This document shows positions 18,771-27,265 of a stretch of 64,000 nt of DNA, piece by piece; the first letter of the stretch is position 1; each line of letters opens with the position of its first letter. Location of the stretch: NCBI RefSeq assembly GCF_017873965.1, contig NZ_JAGGKT010000001.1, forward strand, positions 372,001-436,000, given 5' to 3'. Origin of the DNA: Ammoniphilus resinae (lineage in GTDB: Bacteria; Bacillota; Bacilli; Aneurinibacillales; RAOX-1). Both the position numbers and the translations under genes were made by a program. The notes beneath the pieces are model-generated. The model ran no database searches. It worked only from the letters and a program-made list of their open reading frames with translations, and was not told the origin of the DNA.

Positions 18771-19351
18771 AAGTAGTTTCCGCAGACATTGTTATTAGTG
18801 CAGTAAGTTCCAAACAATATCCTGAGGATGCCCTGCCAGAAATTGCTCTGGCTGGGCGTTCTAATGTAGGAAAGTCTTCATTCATCAATACATTACTAAA
18901 TCGGAAAAATTTGGCGCGGACCTCCTCCAAACCAGGAAAGACACAAACGCTAAATTTTTATAAGATCAACGATCAACTCTATTTTGTCGACGTCCCTGGC
19001 TATGGCTTTGCGAAAGTTTCAAAGTCTGAGAAAGAAAAGTGGGGGCGGATGATTGAAGAATATTTTACGGGCCGTGAAGAATTAAAGGCAGTCGTTCAAA
19101 TTGTAGATTTACGCCATCCTCCGACCCGCGATGATATTGCTATGTACCAATTTTTGAAACACCATCAAATTCCTATTATCATTGTTGCTACTAAAGCCGA
19201 TAAAATATCTAAAAATCAGTGGCAGAAGCACCTAAAGGTGACAAAAGAAACCTTACGACTGGAAAAGGAAGACAGTTTAATTCTCTTCTCTTCTGAAACT
19301 GGGCTGGGAAAAGACGAAGCGTGGAAAGAGATTTTTGCGCGGATTAAGTAG
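18767..19351 (+). CDS. ysxC: Ribosome biogenesis GTP-binding protein YsxC/EngB
   Basis: A 194-residue TRAFAC GTPase needed for late assembly of the 50S subunit. G1 GRSNVGKSS starts at residue 30, G2 lies around TSSKPGKT, G3 is DVPGYGFA and G4 TKAD. It overlaps lon by four bases. It is the last plus-strand gene before a minus-strand accessory island; in B. subtilis hemA follows directly, so the 6.2 kb between here and hemA interrupts conserved order. Confidence 0.97.
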   Translation: MKVVSADIVISAVSSKQYPEDALPEIALAGRSNVGKSSFINTLLNRKNLARTSSKPGKTQTLNFYKINDQLYFVDVPGYGFAKVSKSEKEKWGRMIEEYFTGREELKAVVQIVDLRHPPTRDDIAMYQFLKHHQIPIIIVATKADKISKNQWQKHLKVTKETLRLEKEDSLILFSSETGLGKDEAWKEIFARIK

Positions 19352-19380
19352 TGTGAATTGGGGGAGATTTGTCCTGGGTC

Positions 19381-19462
19381 GGACTGAGGCGACCTTATTT
19401 GGGTGAAATCCCCCTTTCCACCGTGGTTGGAGGACTCAGTGGACCTTATTTGCTTAAAATCC
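19381..19462. repeat. Two 31-bp imperfect direct repeats with 51-bp period
   Basis: Copy 1 at 19381-19411 and copy 2 at 19432-19462 both read GGACT-n5-GACCTTATTTG-n4-AAATCC, with mismatches only at the variable positions. A third core, GATCTTATTTG, is at 19571-19581. GGGGGAGATTT (from 19360) can pair with the AAATCCCCC that ends copy 1. The 268 bases between ysxC and the HAD gene contain no credible gene; they consist of such repeats. Confidence 0.7.
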
Positions 19463-19487
19463 TTGGATAATTGATGCCTAACAACGG

Positions 19488-19561
19488 AATAGCGGCCTTT
19501 AAGTCCGGATGCCCCTCGAATTGGGGCATTTGGTAAGAATTAGCGGCTATACGGTCCGATT
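19488..19561. repeat. Second intergenic repeat pair (AGCGGC...GTCCG) around a hairpin
   Basis: AGCGGCCTTTAAGTCCG starting at 19491 recurs as AGCGGCTATACGGTCCG at 19542, again 51 bases apart. Between them is a perfect 7-bp hairpin ATGCCCC / GGGGCAT (19509-19529) without a T run. Confidence 0.6.
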
Positions 19562-19583
19562 TATTTCGAAGATCTTATTTGTA

Positions 19584-19606
19584 CGCAAGGAGTCAGACCC
19601 CTTGCG
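19584..19606. repeat. Inverted repeat between ysxC region and HAD gene
   Basis: CGCAAGG / CCTTGCG (19584-19590, 19600-19606) around AGTCAGACC. It lies 14 bases from the end of the minus-strand HAD gene and could be its terminator stem, but there is no T run on either side. The GGAGTCAGACCCC core resembles palindromes seen in REP-type elements; this is only a resemblance. Confidence 0.45.
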
Positions 19607-19619
19607 CATCCCCCTCCCC

Positions 19620-20414
19620 CTATAGCACAAACCTCTCAATCACATACCGGACTCCATCCTCATTATTGCTCTTCGTCACAAAATCAGCGACATCCTTCAA
19701 AGCAGGCACCGCATTTCCCATGGCTACTCCCAAACCAGCCACCTCAATCATCTCCCGATCGTTCCAGCTATCACCGATTGCAATCACCTGTTCCAGGCTA
19801 CAGCCAAAATAATCGGCCAAAAACCTTACGGCATGTCCTTTAGTAGCTTCCTTATGGACAATCTCCAAGAAGTGCGGTTTGGATTTGGTAATATGCACTT
19901 GGTCTCCAACCAAGCCTGCCAAATCTCTTGCAACCAAATCTAGCTTTTTCGGATCATCGATAAAAACCAGCTTAGTGTGAGATTTCCCTGCCAGGACAGC
20001 AAGGTCTGGTTCAATTCGGTAGGGCACCCGGGACAGACTCGCATATTCTCTCAGCCATTGGTTTTCCATAGGGCTAATCAGTTCATCGTTATAATATCCT
20101 TGCAAGTGTATTTCATGATTCATCGCATATTTAAATAAAAAGGCGCCCACCTCTACGGGGATATTTCGTTCATAAAGAACTTCCTCATCTAATAAATTTT
20201 TGACTAATGAACCTTGATAGGTGATGAGTGGAACATTCAGTTCAATTCTCTTGGCTATTTGTTTAGCAGATGCAAACATCCGCCCTGTAGCTAAAGTCAC
20301 AATGACTCCCAGGTCTACAGCAGCCCGGAGAGCTTCAATTGTTTGGGGGGTGACCTCAGCATCGTCGTTTAAAAGTGTATCATCCACATCAATTGTAATC
20401 ATTTTATATTTCAT
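19620..20414 (-). CDS. Cof-type HAD-IIB family phosphatase
   Basis: A 264-residue haloacid-dehalogenase hydrolase of subclass IIB (Cof/YidA type). The catalytic DxD is Asp9-x-Asp11 in ITIDVDDTLL; motif II is LATGR, motif III the Lys in TKGHAVRFLA, and motif IV GDSWNDREMI. The C2-type cap lies between about residues 85 and 185. Such enzymes hydrolyse sugar phosphates, FMN or other small phosphoesters; substrate not predictable. ATG at 20414 follows GGTAGGTGAG. It follows the DMT transporter by eight bases, so both are probably one transcript. Confidence 0.9.
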   Translation of the reverse strand: MKYKMITIDVDDTLLNDDAEVTPQTIEALRAAVDLGVIVTLATGRMFASAKQIAKRIELNVPLITYQGSLVKNLLDEEVLYERNIPVEVGAFLFKYAMNHEIHLQGYYNDELISPMENQWLREYASLSRVPYRIEPDLAVLAGKSHTKLVFIDDPKKLDLVARDLAGLVGDQVHITKSKPHFLEIVHKEATKGHAVRFLADYFGCSLEQVIAIGDSWNDREMIEVAGLGVAMGNAVPALKDVADFVTKSNNEDGVRYVIERFVL

Positions 20415-20422
20415 TTTCTCAC

Positions 20423-21358
20423 CTACCTATTCACCAAATTTGTTCTTTTTTTTAAGGTTAATTGCTCGGGTTTAAGCTCAGATAGAATCATTCCCACAAA
20501 GATCAGCAGACATCCACTAATCGCTTTCGTACCGAGTATTTCATCCGTCCAAATAAAAGCGGTTAAGGCGGCAAAAACAGGCTCCATGGCAAAAATTAAA
20601 GCAACCCTTGTCGGCGTGGTAAACCGTTGACAGATGGTCTGCGCCAAAAAGGCTAAGGCTGTCGCCGGCCCTGCCGTAATTAACAAAGCCCACAATACGT
20701 CACGATTCAATATCGTGGAAGCCTGCCAGGCATGCTGCCAATCTTCAAAAAGAAAAGAAGCGATAATACTTAGGACGGATACAGTGGCAATTTGAATGAG
20801 AGCCAGTGCCATGGAAGGGAAATTCGGCGCGTATTTTCCTGTTAAAATAATTTGTCCGGCAAAAGAGATCGCACAAAAAAAGACAAACACATCTCCCCGA
20901 TTTAAATTCAACGAGTCACCCAAGGTAAGCAGATAAAGTCCAATCGTGGCAGCCACAACACCCAAAACCGCTGGCCATTTTGGCCTTTGCCCTAAAACAA
21001 ACAACGCAAAGATGGGAACTAAAACGACGGAGAGCCCAGTAATAAATCCCGCCTTTGAGGAAGTTGTGTATAAAAGGCCTACGGTTTGAAAGGCATATCC
21101 ACCAAACAGCCAAACACCAAGAATCACGCCAGCAAAAACCATTTTTTTTGATAGTTGCTTTAATTGCTGCGGATACAAAAAGAGCAGGACAAGAAACAAG
21201 AAAACTGAAGCCAGAAAAAAACGAATCCCGTTAAACGTGTGCGGCGGCAGCACGGAGATTGCATTTTGTACAATGACAAAAGTGGTCCCCCAAACAAAGG
21301 CCACCAGTAACAAACTTAAATCAGCAAGCCATGACTTTTGCAACAACCATTCCCCCAT
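20423..21358 (-). CDS. EamA-family (DMT) transporter
   Basis: A 311-residue membrane protein with ten predicted helices in two EamA repeats; the first has LLVAFVWGTTFVIVQ and the second ends in ISGCLLIFVGMILSEL. The family mostly exports metabolites or amino acids; substrate unknown. A TATAAT on the minus strand at 21375-21370 leaves only a few leader bases before the ATG at 21358, so a TTG at 21346, which has GGGGGAA just upstream, may be the real start (about 307 residues). Confidence 0.85.
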   Translation of the reverse strand: MGEWLLQKSWLADLSLLLVAFVWGTTFVIVQNAISVLPPHTFNGIRFFLASVFLFLVLLFLYPQQLKQLSKKMVFAGVILGVWLFGGYAFQTVGLLYTTSSKAGFITGLSVVLVPIFALFVLGQRPKWPAVLGVVAATIGLYLLTLGDSLNLNRGDVFVFFCAISFAGQIILTGKYAPNFPSMALALIQIATVSVLSIIASFLFEDWQHAWQASTILNRDVLWALLITAGPATALAFLAQTICQRFTTPTRVALIFAMEPVFAALTAFIWTDEILGTKAISGCLLIFVGMILSELKPEQLTLKKRTNLVNR

Positions 21359-21522
21359 TTTTTCTATCCATTATACAGCAGCAGAAAGAAAAGAAAAATC
21401 ACCAGTAGGAAAGAAAAAGGAGTGGAAGAGTTCTAAGTAAATAGAAATGGCTTGTCACTGGCTGGACTATAAATCGATTGTGAGTAAAATTTAACTGCGA
21501 TGTTGTAGAACACATTAAAATT

Positions 21523-21547
21523 GCCGACCTTATCTAATAAGATCGGC
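21523..21547 (-). terminator. Terminator of the ABC uptake operon
   Basis: An 11-bp stem GCCGATCTTAT / ATAAGGTCGGC (one mismatch) lies 24 bases beyond the permease stop, followed on the minus strand by AATTTTAAT. The stretch 21359-21520 holds nothing else recognisable. Confidence 0.75.
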
Positions 21548-21570
21548 TTTTTGATTTTTGTCCTAGGAAA

Positions 21571-22398
21571 TTAATTTCTGTTCTTCAATAGCAGCTTTTC
21601 TACATATTGCACTAAGTGATACATGATCGTAGCACAGACAGCAATAATAAATAAACTGACAAAAACTAAGGTTAAGTTAAAAACCTGGAAGCCGTATATA
21701 ATCAAATACCCAAGACCCAGTTTTGAAACGAGAAACTCGCCAACAATAACCCCAACCCAGGCCAAACCTACATTTACTTTTAATGTGGAAATAATCGTAG
21801 GGAAGGATACGGGGAGGACGATTTTGCTGAAGATTTGTTGTTTCTTTGCTCCAAAGGTTTGCACCAATTTGATATAATTTGGATCAACTTCTTTAAAACT
21901 TCCGTAAACAACAATCGTTGTAATGACAATGGAAATCGCGATAGCCATCGCAATCGTGGCCATAAAACCTCCGCCGAAAGCAACGATGAACAGCGGACCA
22001 AGAGCAACTTTAGGCATGCCATTTAATACGACGAGGTAGGGGTCAAGCACCCTTGATAAGAATTTAGACCACCATATAACGATTGCGATTACTGTGCCAA
22101 GGATCGTTCCTAACAGGAAGCCGACGATCGTTTCCCATACCGTTGCGATAATATGCTGGTGTAGTTCACCCGCTAATAACATGGTAATGAAGGTTTCCCA
22201 AATCCGTGATGGGCTACTAAACAAAAGAGGATCAATCCATTTATAGGTGGAGGCAATTTCCCAAAATCCAATAAACAGGATCAGAATGACTAGTTGAGAA
22301 ACGCCAACAAGAAAACTGTAAAGCCGCTCTTTCTTTAAATACTTTCCATGCTCCTCAGAAATTTTCCCTCGTGTTAACCAGTCTTCAAGAGGCTTCAT
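21571..22398 (-). CDS. ABC transporter permease, SsuC/TauC type
   Basis: A 275-residue inner-membrane permease with six helices and the BPD_transp_1 fold; the cytoplasmic coupling EAA-like loop is near VQTFGAKKQQIFSKIVLPVSFP. Belongs to the nitrate/sulfonate/taurine/pyrimidine-precursor importer family. The ATG at 22398 overlaps the ATPase stop (ATGA) and has AAGGAG at 22415-22410; an in-frame TTG at 22419 is less likely. Third partner of the cluster with the ATPase and the lipoprotein at 24588-25592. Confidence 0.9.
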   Translation of the reverse strand: MKPLEDWLTRGKISEEHGKYLKKERLYSFLVGVSQLVILILFIGFWEIASTYKWIDPLLFSSPSRIWETFITMLLAGELHQHIIATVWETIVGFLLGTILGTVIAIVIWWSKFLSRVLDPYLVVLNGMPKVALGPLFIVAFGGGFMATIAMAIAISIVITTIVVYGSFKEVDPNYIKLVQTFGAKKQQIFSKIVLPVSFPTIISTLKVNVGLAWVGVIVGEFLVSKLGLGYLIIYGFQVFNLTLVFVSLFIIAVCATIMYHLVQYVEKLLLKNRN

Positions 22399-23165
22399 GA
22401 ATAATTCAGCTCCTTCCAAACCATTTGAAAGTAGCTTTGAAATTCGGGTACCTCACGACTAGCAAACGGTAAAGGGGTTCGAATGACATCTGGAATTTCA
22501 ATGACTGTCTTAATCCGCCCTGGATTAGGAGAAAGAATAATTATTCGATCAGACATCGCGATGGCTTCTGAAATATCGTGGGTGACAAGAACAGCTGTCT
22601 TCTTTTTGCGCCGTAGTGTATCAATAACAAGATCTTCCAGTTTCAATTTAGTTTGATAATCTAAGGCTGAAAAGGGTTCATCAAGCAATAGAATGTCCGG
22701 ATTTGTAGCCAGTGTCCGAACCAAAGCTACGCGCTGTCTCATTCCACCAGACAACTGACTAGGATAATGATCCTTATAGGATAACAATCCCATCTCAGCC
22801 AACAGCTTGAGCGCTTTCTTCTGATTTTGCTCCGTTTCCAAGCCTTGAATTTCCAATCCAAGAAAAATGTTTTCTTTTATGGTTCTCCAACCTAGCAGGT
22901 AATCCTGCTGCAGCATATAACCAATATGTTTAGAGGTACCAGTAACCTTTTCATTTCGAATATGAACTTCTCCGTTTGTAGGTTTAATTAAACCTGCCAG
23001 GATGGATAGAAGAGTGCTTTTTCCACATCCGCTAGGACCAAGAAGGGTAACAAATTCCCCTTCGTTAACCGAAAAGCTTACATTCTCTACAGCATGGGTT
23101 TCGCCATCCCAGGTGATAAAGGTTTTGGTTACGTGTTCGAAGGAAATTAGATGATCGGACTGCAT
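22395..23165 (-). CDS. ABC transporter ATP-binding protein, SsuB/TauB type
   Basis: A 256-residue ATPase with Walker A GPSGCGKST, Q-loop MLQQDYLLGWRT, signature LSGGMRQRVAL, Walker B ILLLDEPFSALD and switch His in VTHDISEA. ATG at 23165 is chosen because AAGGAGGT lies eight bases upstream; a GTG at 23174 would sit on that site. It overlaps the permease gene by four bases. Energises the importer; substrate set by the lipoprotein. Confidence 0.93.
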   Translation of the reverse strand: MQSDHLISFEHVTKTFITWDGETHAVENVSFSVNEGEFVTLLGPSGCGKSTLLSILAGLIKPTNGEVHIRNEKVTGTSKHIGYMLQQDYLLGWRTIKENIFLGLEIQGLETEQNQKKALKLLAEMGLLSYKDHYPSQLSGGMRQRVALVRTLATNPDILLLDEPFSALDYQTKLKLEDLVIDTLRRKKKTAVLVTHDISEAIAMSDRIIILSPNPGRIKTVIEIPDVIRTPLPFASREVPEFQSYFQMVWKELNYS

Positions 23166-23218
23166 CGTCCCCACCTCCTTCTTGTATGTTATTCAAGAAG
23201 GAAAAAATGGGTGAATGG

Positions 23219-24484
23219 CTAGACGTGAACCTTCTTTAAGTAATACCAGGTCATAAGCTGAACAATGCTCGCAGCTAAAAGTAAGGTGTTTAAAACCAGG
23301 GCATCATCACGCCAATGAACCAGGGCGATAAAAATGCCAAGGGTAATTAATCTGCCGATGTTTAACCCAGTTTCCCGAATAATAATATATTCCACTTTCC
23401 ACTGAGCGGATTGAGAGCTTTTCCCGATCGCATCAAAAATTGTGGAGACAGCTGGGATGAAAAATAATGGGCTAAATAAGCTGATTCCGATCCCCATAAT
23501 TAATAGCGTAGTATAGTTTAACTCAAAGAATAAGGGGACAACGGCAAGGGTGGTTAGGATCGTTCCCAAAAGTAAGGCTTGACTTCGCCATTTGCTGCTA
23601 AGAAATTTACCCGCAATATAGAACGATACAAAAGCAACAGCCGATGTAATAAACGTATACATCCCAAGCTTCCACTCTGTGTTTGTGGCAATGAAGACAA
23701 GCAGGCCGACCAGGAAGTTAAATATCGACTCATTTGCCCCTTGTCCAATCATAGCAAGGAAAATTTTTTTCCAGGTACGACTTCTCCGGTAAACAGTATA
23801 GGTCTCAGTAAGTGTGAATGTACCTCCTGATTTTCTTTTACGTAAGAAGAAGCTTAATATAACTGCCCCTACGTAGATTCCTAAGGAGATGGCAAAGATT
23901 GTGGTATATCCCTTTAAGCCTGTCATTTCCGAGATCAAGTATCCTGCTCCAAGTGGAGCTGTCATTCCGACTAAAGACCCGAAGACCCCTGCAAGCCCGT
24001 TGAATTTATTCCGATTTGCGCGGTTAGTGATTTCAAAAAGTACGATATTATAGGAAAACCAAAAAAAACCATGTCCAACACCTTGTAAAAATCCTAAAGG
24101 AATAATTAGTTTCGGGGCCAGATCACCTAAAAGCAAAACAGCCAGGTAAAAGGATGCGGCTACGGCAATCCCTGTCCGCAAACAGGACATTTTATTGTAA
24201 ACCTTTACCCATTTTCCCGACATCATAAAGGTGATTTGCATCGCTAAAAAAAACGAAACGTTATACCACCCGATTAAGGCGTAGCCAACGTTTTCTTTCC
24301 AAAGGTAAACGTTAACAAACGTTCCGGATAATGCTTCAGATAAAAGAAAGAGGGTGTGGACCAAGACAAGCAAACGCCCTTGAGAACCTAGTTCGGTATG
24401 GAAAAGTGTCCTTTTATCATCTGGTACCTCGTTTAGCGCTTTTCCCCAACGATAAAAAAGTCCGTGTTTGGTTTTGATTGCCAT
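23219..24484 (-). CDS. MFS transporter
   Basis: A 421-residue major facilitator with about 12 helices. The N-terminal half contains FVNVYLWKENVGYALIGWYN and a GxGHGFFWFSYN stretch in helix 4/5; the loop between halves is basic (FFLRKRKSGG). No substrate-specific motif was recognised. It is embedded between the binding-lipoprotein gene and the ATPase gene, all on the minus strand, and starts at an ATG preceded by GGGGGA. Its place inside an ABC cluster suggests a related substrate or efflux of a product, which is inference. Confidence 0.85.
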   Translation of the reverse strand: MAIKTKHGLFYRWGKALNEVPDDKRTLFHTELGSQGRLLVLVHTLFLLSEALSGTFVNVYLWKENVGYALIGWYNVSFFLAMQITFMMSGKWVKVYNKMSCLRTGIAVAASFYLAVLLLGDLAPKLIIPLGFLQGVGHGFFWFSYNIVLFEITNRANRNKFNGLAGVFGSLVGMTAPLGAGYLISEMTGLKGYTTIFAISLGIYVGAVILSFFLRKRKSGGTFTLTETYTVYRRSRTWKKIFLAMIGQGANESIFNFLVGLLVFIATNTEWKLGMYTFITSAVAFVSFYIAGKFLSSKWRSQALLLGTILTTLAVVPLFFELNYTTLLIMGIGISLFSPLFFIPAVSTIFDAIGKSSQSAQWKVEYIIIRETGLNIGRLITLGIFIALVHWRDDALVLNTLLLAASIVQLMTWYYLKKVHV

Positions 24485-24553
24485 AATCTTCCCCCAACGT
24501 ATTACTATGGTATGCAATAGGGTGTCCCCAATATGGACTATTTATCCGACATA

Positions 24554-24580
24554 ATAAGGCCCTCCATGAAGGAAGGCCTT
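24554..24580 (-). terminator. Hairpin between the lipoprotein and MFS genes
   Basis: AAGGCCTTCC / GGAGGGCCTT (one G-U pair, TTCAT loop) directly after the lipoprotein stop, followed on the minus strand by ATTATGT. The weak T tract suggests partial termination, or protection of the upstream mRNA so that binding protein exceeds permease. Confidence 0.65.
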
Positions 24581-24587
24581 GTAGAGA

Positions 24588-25592
24588 TTATTTTGTTTCC
24601 ATGGCTTTTTGGGCAAATTCGGTATTGACGATTTCATGATACTCAACCTTTTGTTTTAGCTCTCCCGAATTCTCCATGACAGCCTCTAAGTTATGGTATT
24701 CTTCCTCATCAAGAATGGGATCCGTAGCCCAAGAGCCTTGCGACTTATAGCGGTCCAAAACTTTTAACATGGTTTCCTGATCGATTCCATCAAAGTAGGG
24801 AGCAAGGACTTTGGCCATTTCTTCGATAGAAGCATTTTCTACCCATTGTTGTGCCTTATAAACTGCATTCGTGAATTTTTGAATGGTTTCAGGATGCTCA
24901 TTTATAAAGCTTTGTTTTGCAATGTACACGGTATAAGGAAGCTTTCCGCTGTCTTTTCCAAAGGAAGCAACAACATGGCCTTTTCCTTGCAATTCAAGGG
25001 CAGAAGCAACAGGCTCAAATAATTGTACGAAGTCACCTGTACCAGAGGCAAAGGCACTGCCCAGATTAGCAAAATCTATGTTGGTAATGATATTGACATC
25101 CTTAAATGGTGTAATGCCATTTTTCATCTGCACATATTCGCTGACCATCTCAGGCATTCCTCCGGGTCTTTGCCCGATTAATGTCTTCCCTTTTAGCATA
25201 TCCCAGCTAAAATTGGGAATAGGTTCCCGCGAAACCAAGAAGGACCCATCTGTTTGGGTTACTTGCGCAAAGTTTATGGCGGGGTCGCTAGCACCCTGAT
25301 TTTTCACATAAATGGTGGCTTCTGCCCCCATTAAAATAATTTCTGCATTCTCGCTTAGCAGTGCCGTCATTGCCTTGTCTCCGCCATTTGCGTTGGATAG
25401 TTCAACATCAAGACCCTCTTCGGCAAAAAATCCCTTTTCCAAAGCTACATATTGAGGAGCATAAAAAATGGAATGCGTTACTTCAAAGAGCCGAATCTTT
25501 TCCGGGCTAGAACTTCCCCCTCCACACGCGGAGACGATGGATAGGGAAGCAATTATCGTAATCATCCCTAGAGTTTTCAACCAATTCTTCAC
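24588..25592 (-). CDS. ABC transporter substrate-binding lipoprotein (NMT1/SsuA-like)
   Basis: A 334-residue lipoprotein: signal peptide WLKTLGMITIIASLSI with lipobox VSAC, then a type II periplasmic-binding fold of the NMT1/THI5-SsuA group (APQYVALEKGFFAEEGLDVEL; GGDKAMTALLSENAEIILMG). GTG at 25592 follows GGGAGG at 25606-25601; the frame continues further upstream but into the leader. The group binds sulfonates, nitrate, riboflavin or thiamine precursors; none of the matching riboswitches was recognised in the 291-base gap shared with hemA, so the ligand stays open. Confidence 0.9.
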   Translation of the reverse strand: MKNWLKTLGMITIIASLSIVSACGGGSSSPEKIRLFEVTHSIFYAPQYVALEKGFFAEEGLDVELSNANGGDKAMTALLSENAEIILMGAEATIYVKNQGASDPAINFAQVTQTDGSFLVSREPIPNFSWDMLKGKTLIGQRPGGMPEMVSEYVQMKNGITPFKDVNIITNIDFANLGSAFASGTGDFVQLFEPVASALELQGKGHVVASFGKDSGKLPYTVYIAKQSFINEHPETIQKFTNAVYKAQQWVENASIEEMAKVLAPYFDGIDQETMLKVLDRYKSQGSWATDPILDEEEYHNLEAVMENSGELKQKVEYHEIVNTEFAQKAMETK

Positions 25593-25745
25593 TTCTAATA
25601 CCTCCCGCTTGTTATCTAAAAATCTTTCTGCCGGCCCGATAGGCAAATTCCCCCCATTTCTCACCTCTTACATCTAACTGGGCTTCAGTCTATCCTATGA
25701 ACATTGGAAAAAAGTGTGCGTGTCACAAAGCTATCATAAATTGTC

Positions 25746-25774
25746 TAAACATGGAGGGAATTTCATGGTATAAT
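25746..25774 (+). promoter_or_regulatory. Sigma-A promoter of the hem operon
   Basis: TAAACA (25746-25751), 17 bases, TATAAT (25769-25774) with an extended -10 TGG. The leader to hemA is about 100 bases and contains a small CGTGA / TCACG hairpin. The rest of the 25593-25883 gap is the divergent leader of the binding-lipoprotein gene; no promoter or riboswitch for it could be identified. Confidence 0.6.
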
Positions 25775-25883
25775 GTTCGTTGGTGAATAAAGGATTTGAT
25801 CCTGTTCGTGAGATTTGTCACGTCTACTTATAAAAAACTCGGGTAGACTAGAATATAAATTAAAAGTAGTTGGGGTGGTAAGC

Positions 25884-27248
25884 ATGCACATCCTGGTCAT
25901 TGGCTTGAATTACAAAACGGCACCAGTTGAAATCCGAGAACGATTTGCCTTTAAAGAAGAACTAAAAGAATCGGCTGTCCAAACCTTAAAGGCAACGAGA
26001 AGTATTCAGGAGTGTGTTATTGTTGGCACCTGCAATCGGACGGAAATCTATGCTGTAGTTGACCAACTTCATACTGGCAGACATTACATCAAGACTTTTC
26101 TTGCTGGCTGGTTTGGGATTGCTAAAGAAGAATTTGTAGATTCCCTCTATATAAAGGAAGACGATCAAGCGATTCGGCACCTATTTCGGGTGGTATGCGG
26201 CTTGGATTCGATGGTTCTTGGGGAAACGCAAATTTTGGGCCAGATTAGAGAGGGTTTTCTTCTAAGTCAAGGACTTAAGGCAACCGGAACCATTTTCAAT
26301 ACGCTGTTTAAACAGGCCGTTACATTGGCGAAGCGAGCTCACTCAGAAACAGATATCGGTAAAAATGCCGTCTCTGTTAGTTATGCAGCGATTGAGCTAG
26401 GAAAGAAAATTTTTGGATATTTTGATGATAAAACGGTTGTGATCCTTGGGGCCGGAAAAATGGGCGAACTGACTGGAAAACATCTTCGAGCAAACGGTGT
26501 AAACCATGTGCTCGTGGTCAACCGCACGTTTGAGAGAGCGCAAAGCCTTGCTGAAAAATTGGACGGCAAAGCGTATATTATGGACGACTTATTTACGGCT
26601 TTGGTTAAGGCGGATATTGTCATAAGTTCCACAGGGGCAGAGGGATATGTGGTAACCAAGCAGGATATTCAGACGATCTCTCGCAAACGGAAGCATCGTC
26701 CCTTGTTTATGATCGATATTGCTGTGCCAAGAGACTTGGATCCGGCCATTAACGATCTAGATAATGTATACTTATATGATATCGATGACCTGGAAGGGAT
26801 CGTCGAAGCCAACCTTCAAGAGCGGGCGAGAGAAGCAGAGAAAATTGGTGTTATGATCGGTGAAGAAGTAGGGATGTTTAAATCATGGCTGAATACCTTG
26901 GGCGTTGTCCCCTTGATTACAGCTCTTCGGGAAAAGTCGGTAGCCATTCAGGAAGAAGCTATGAAAAATATTGAAAATAAACTTCCGGAATTGAACGAGA
27001 AGCAATTGCGCTTAATTCGTAAATACTCCAAATCGATTGTCAACCAGATGCTCCATGATCCCCTTGTGAGGATGAAGGAAATGGCTGGTCAATCGAACGG
27101 GGAAGAAGCCTTGGAGTTATTCGTAAAGATCTTTGCTTTGGAAGAGGAAATGAAAAAACAAAAGGAAATAAAAGAAAGAGCTGAATCAGAGAAGACTGAA
27201 TTGCGCTTTCCGACGTTAGGAGTCAGTGAAGCCCCTGTCCGCTCCTAA
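25884..27248 (+). CDS. hemA: Glutamyl-tRNA reductase
   Basis: A 454-residue enzyme reducing glutamyl-tRNA to glutamate-1-semialdehyde, the first committed step of C5 tetrapyrrole synthesis. The nucleophile Cys50 is in [11 protein letters not shown]; the NADPH-binding site is [17 protein letters not shown]; a C-terminal dimerisation helix follows. ATG at 25884 follows TGGGGTGG and reproduces the family N-terminus [19 protein letters not shown]-like. First gene of hemAXCDBL, separated from ysxC by the accessory island. Confidence 0.97.
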   Translation: MHILVIGLNYKTAPVEIRERFAFKEELKESAVQTLKATRSIQECVIVGTCNRTEIYAVVDQLHTGRHYIKTFLAGWFGIAKEEFVDSLYIKEDDQAIRHLFRVVCGLDSMVLGETQILGQIREGFLLSQGLKATGTIFNTLFKQAVTLAKRAHSETDIGKNAVSVSYAAIELGKKIFGYFDDKTVVILGAGKMGELTGKHLRANGVNHVLVVNRTFERAQSLAEKLDGKAYIMDDLFTALVKADIVISSTGAEGYVVTKQDIQTISRKRKHRPLFMIDIAVPRDLDPAINDLDNVYLYDIDDLEGIVEANLQERAREAEKIGVMIGEEVGMFKSWLNTLGVVPLITALREKSVAIQEEAMKNIENKLPELNEKQLRLIRKYSKSIVNQMLHDPLVRMKEMAGQSNGEEALELFVKIFALEEEMKKQKEIKERAESEKTELRFPTLGVSEAPVRS

Positions 27249-27265
27249 TATAAGGGGGAAATAAG

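Noticed and set aside
19579-19812. Plus-strand frame inside the HAD gene end and repeat region
   Set aside because: It is antisense to a well-defined HAD phosphatase and lacks a start signal.
25593-25745. Possible riboswitch in the leader of the binding-lipoprotein gene (GCC...GGGC-rich segment)
   Set aside because: The sequence was compared by eye with TPP, SAM, guanidine-I, purine and cobalamin cores; none fits. A covariance-model scan would decide.
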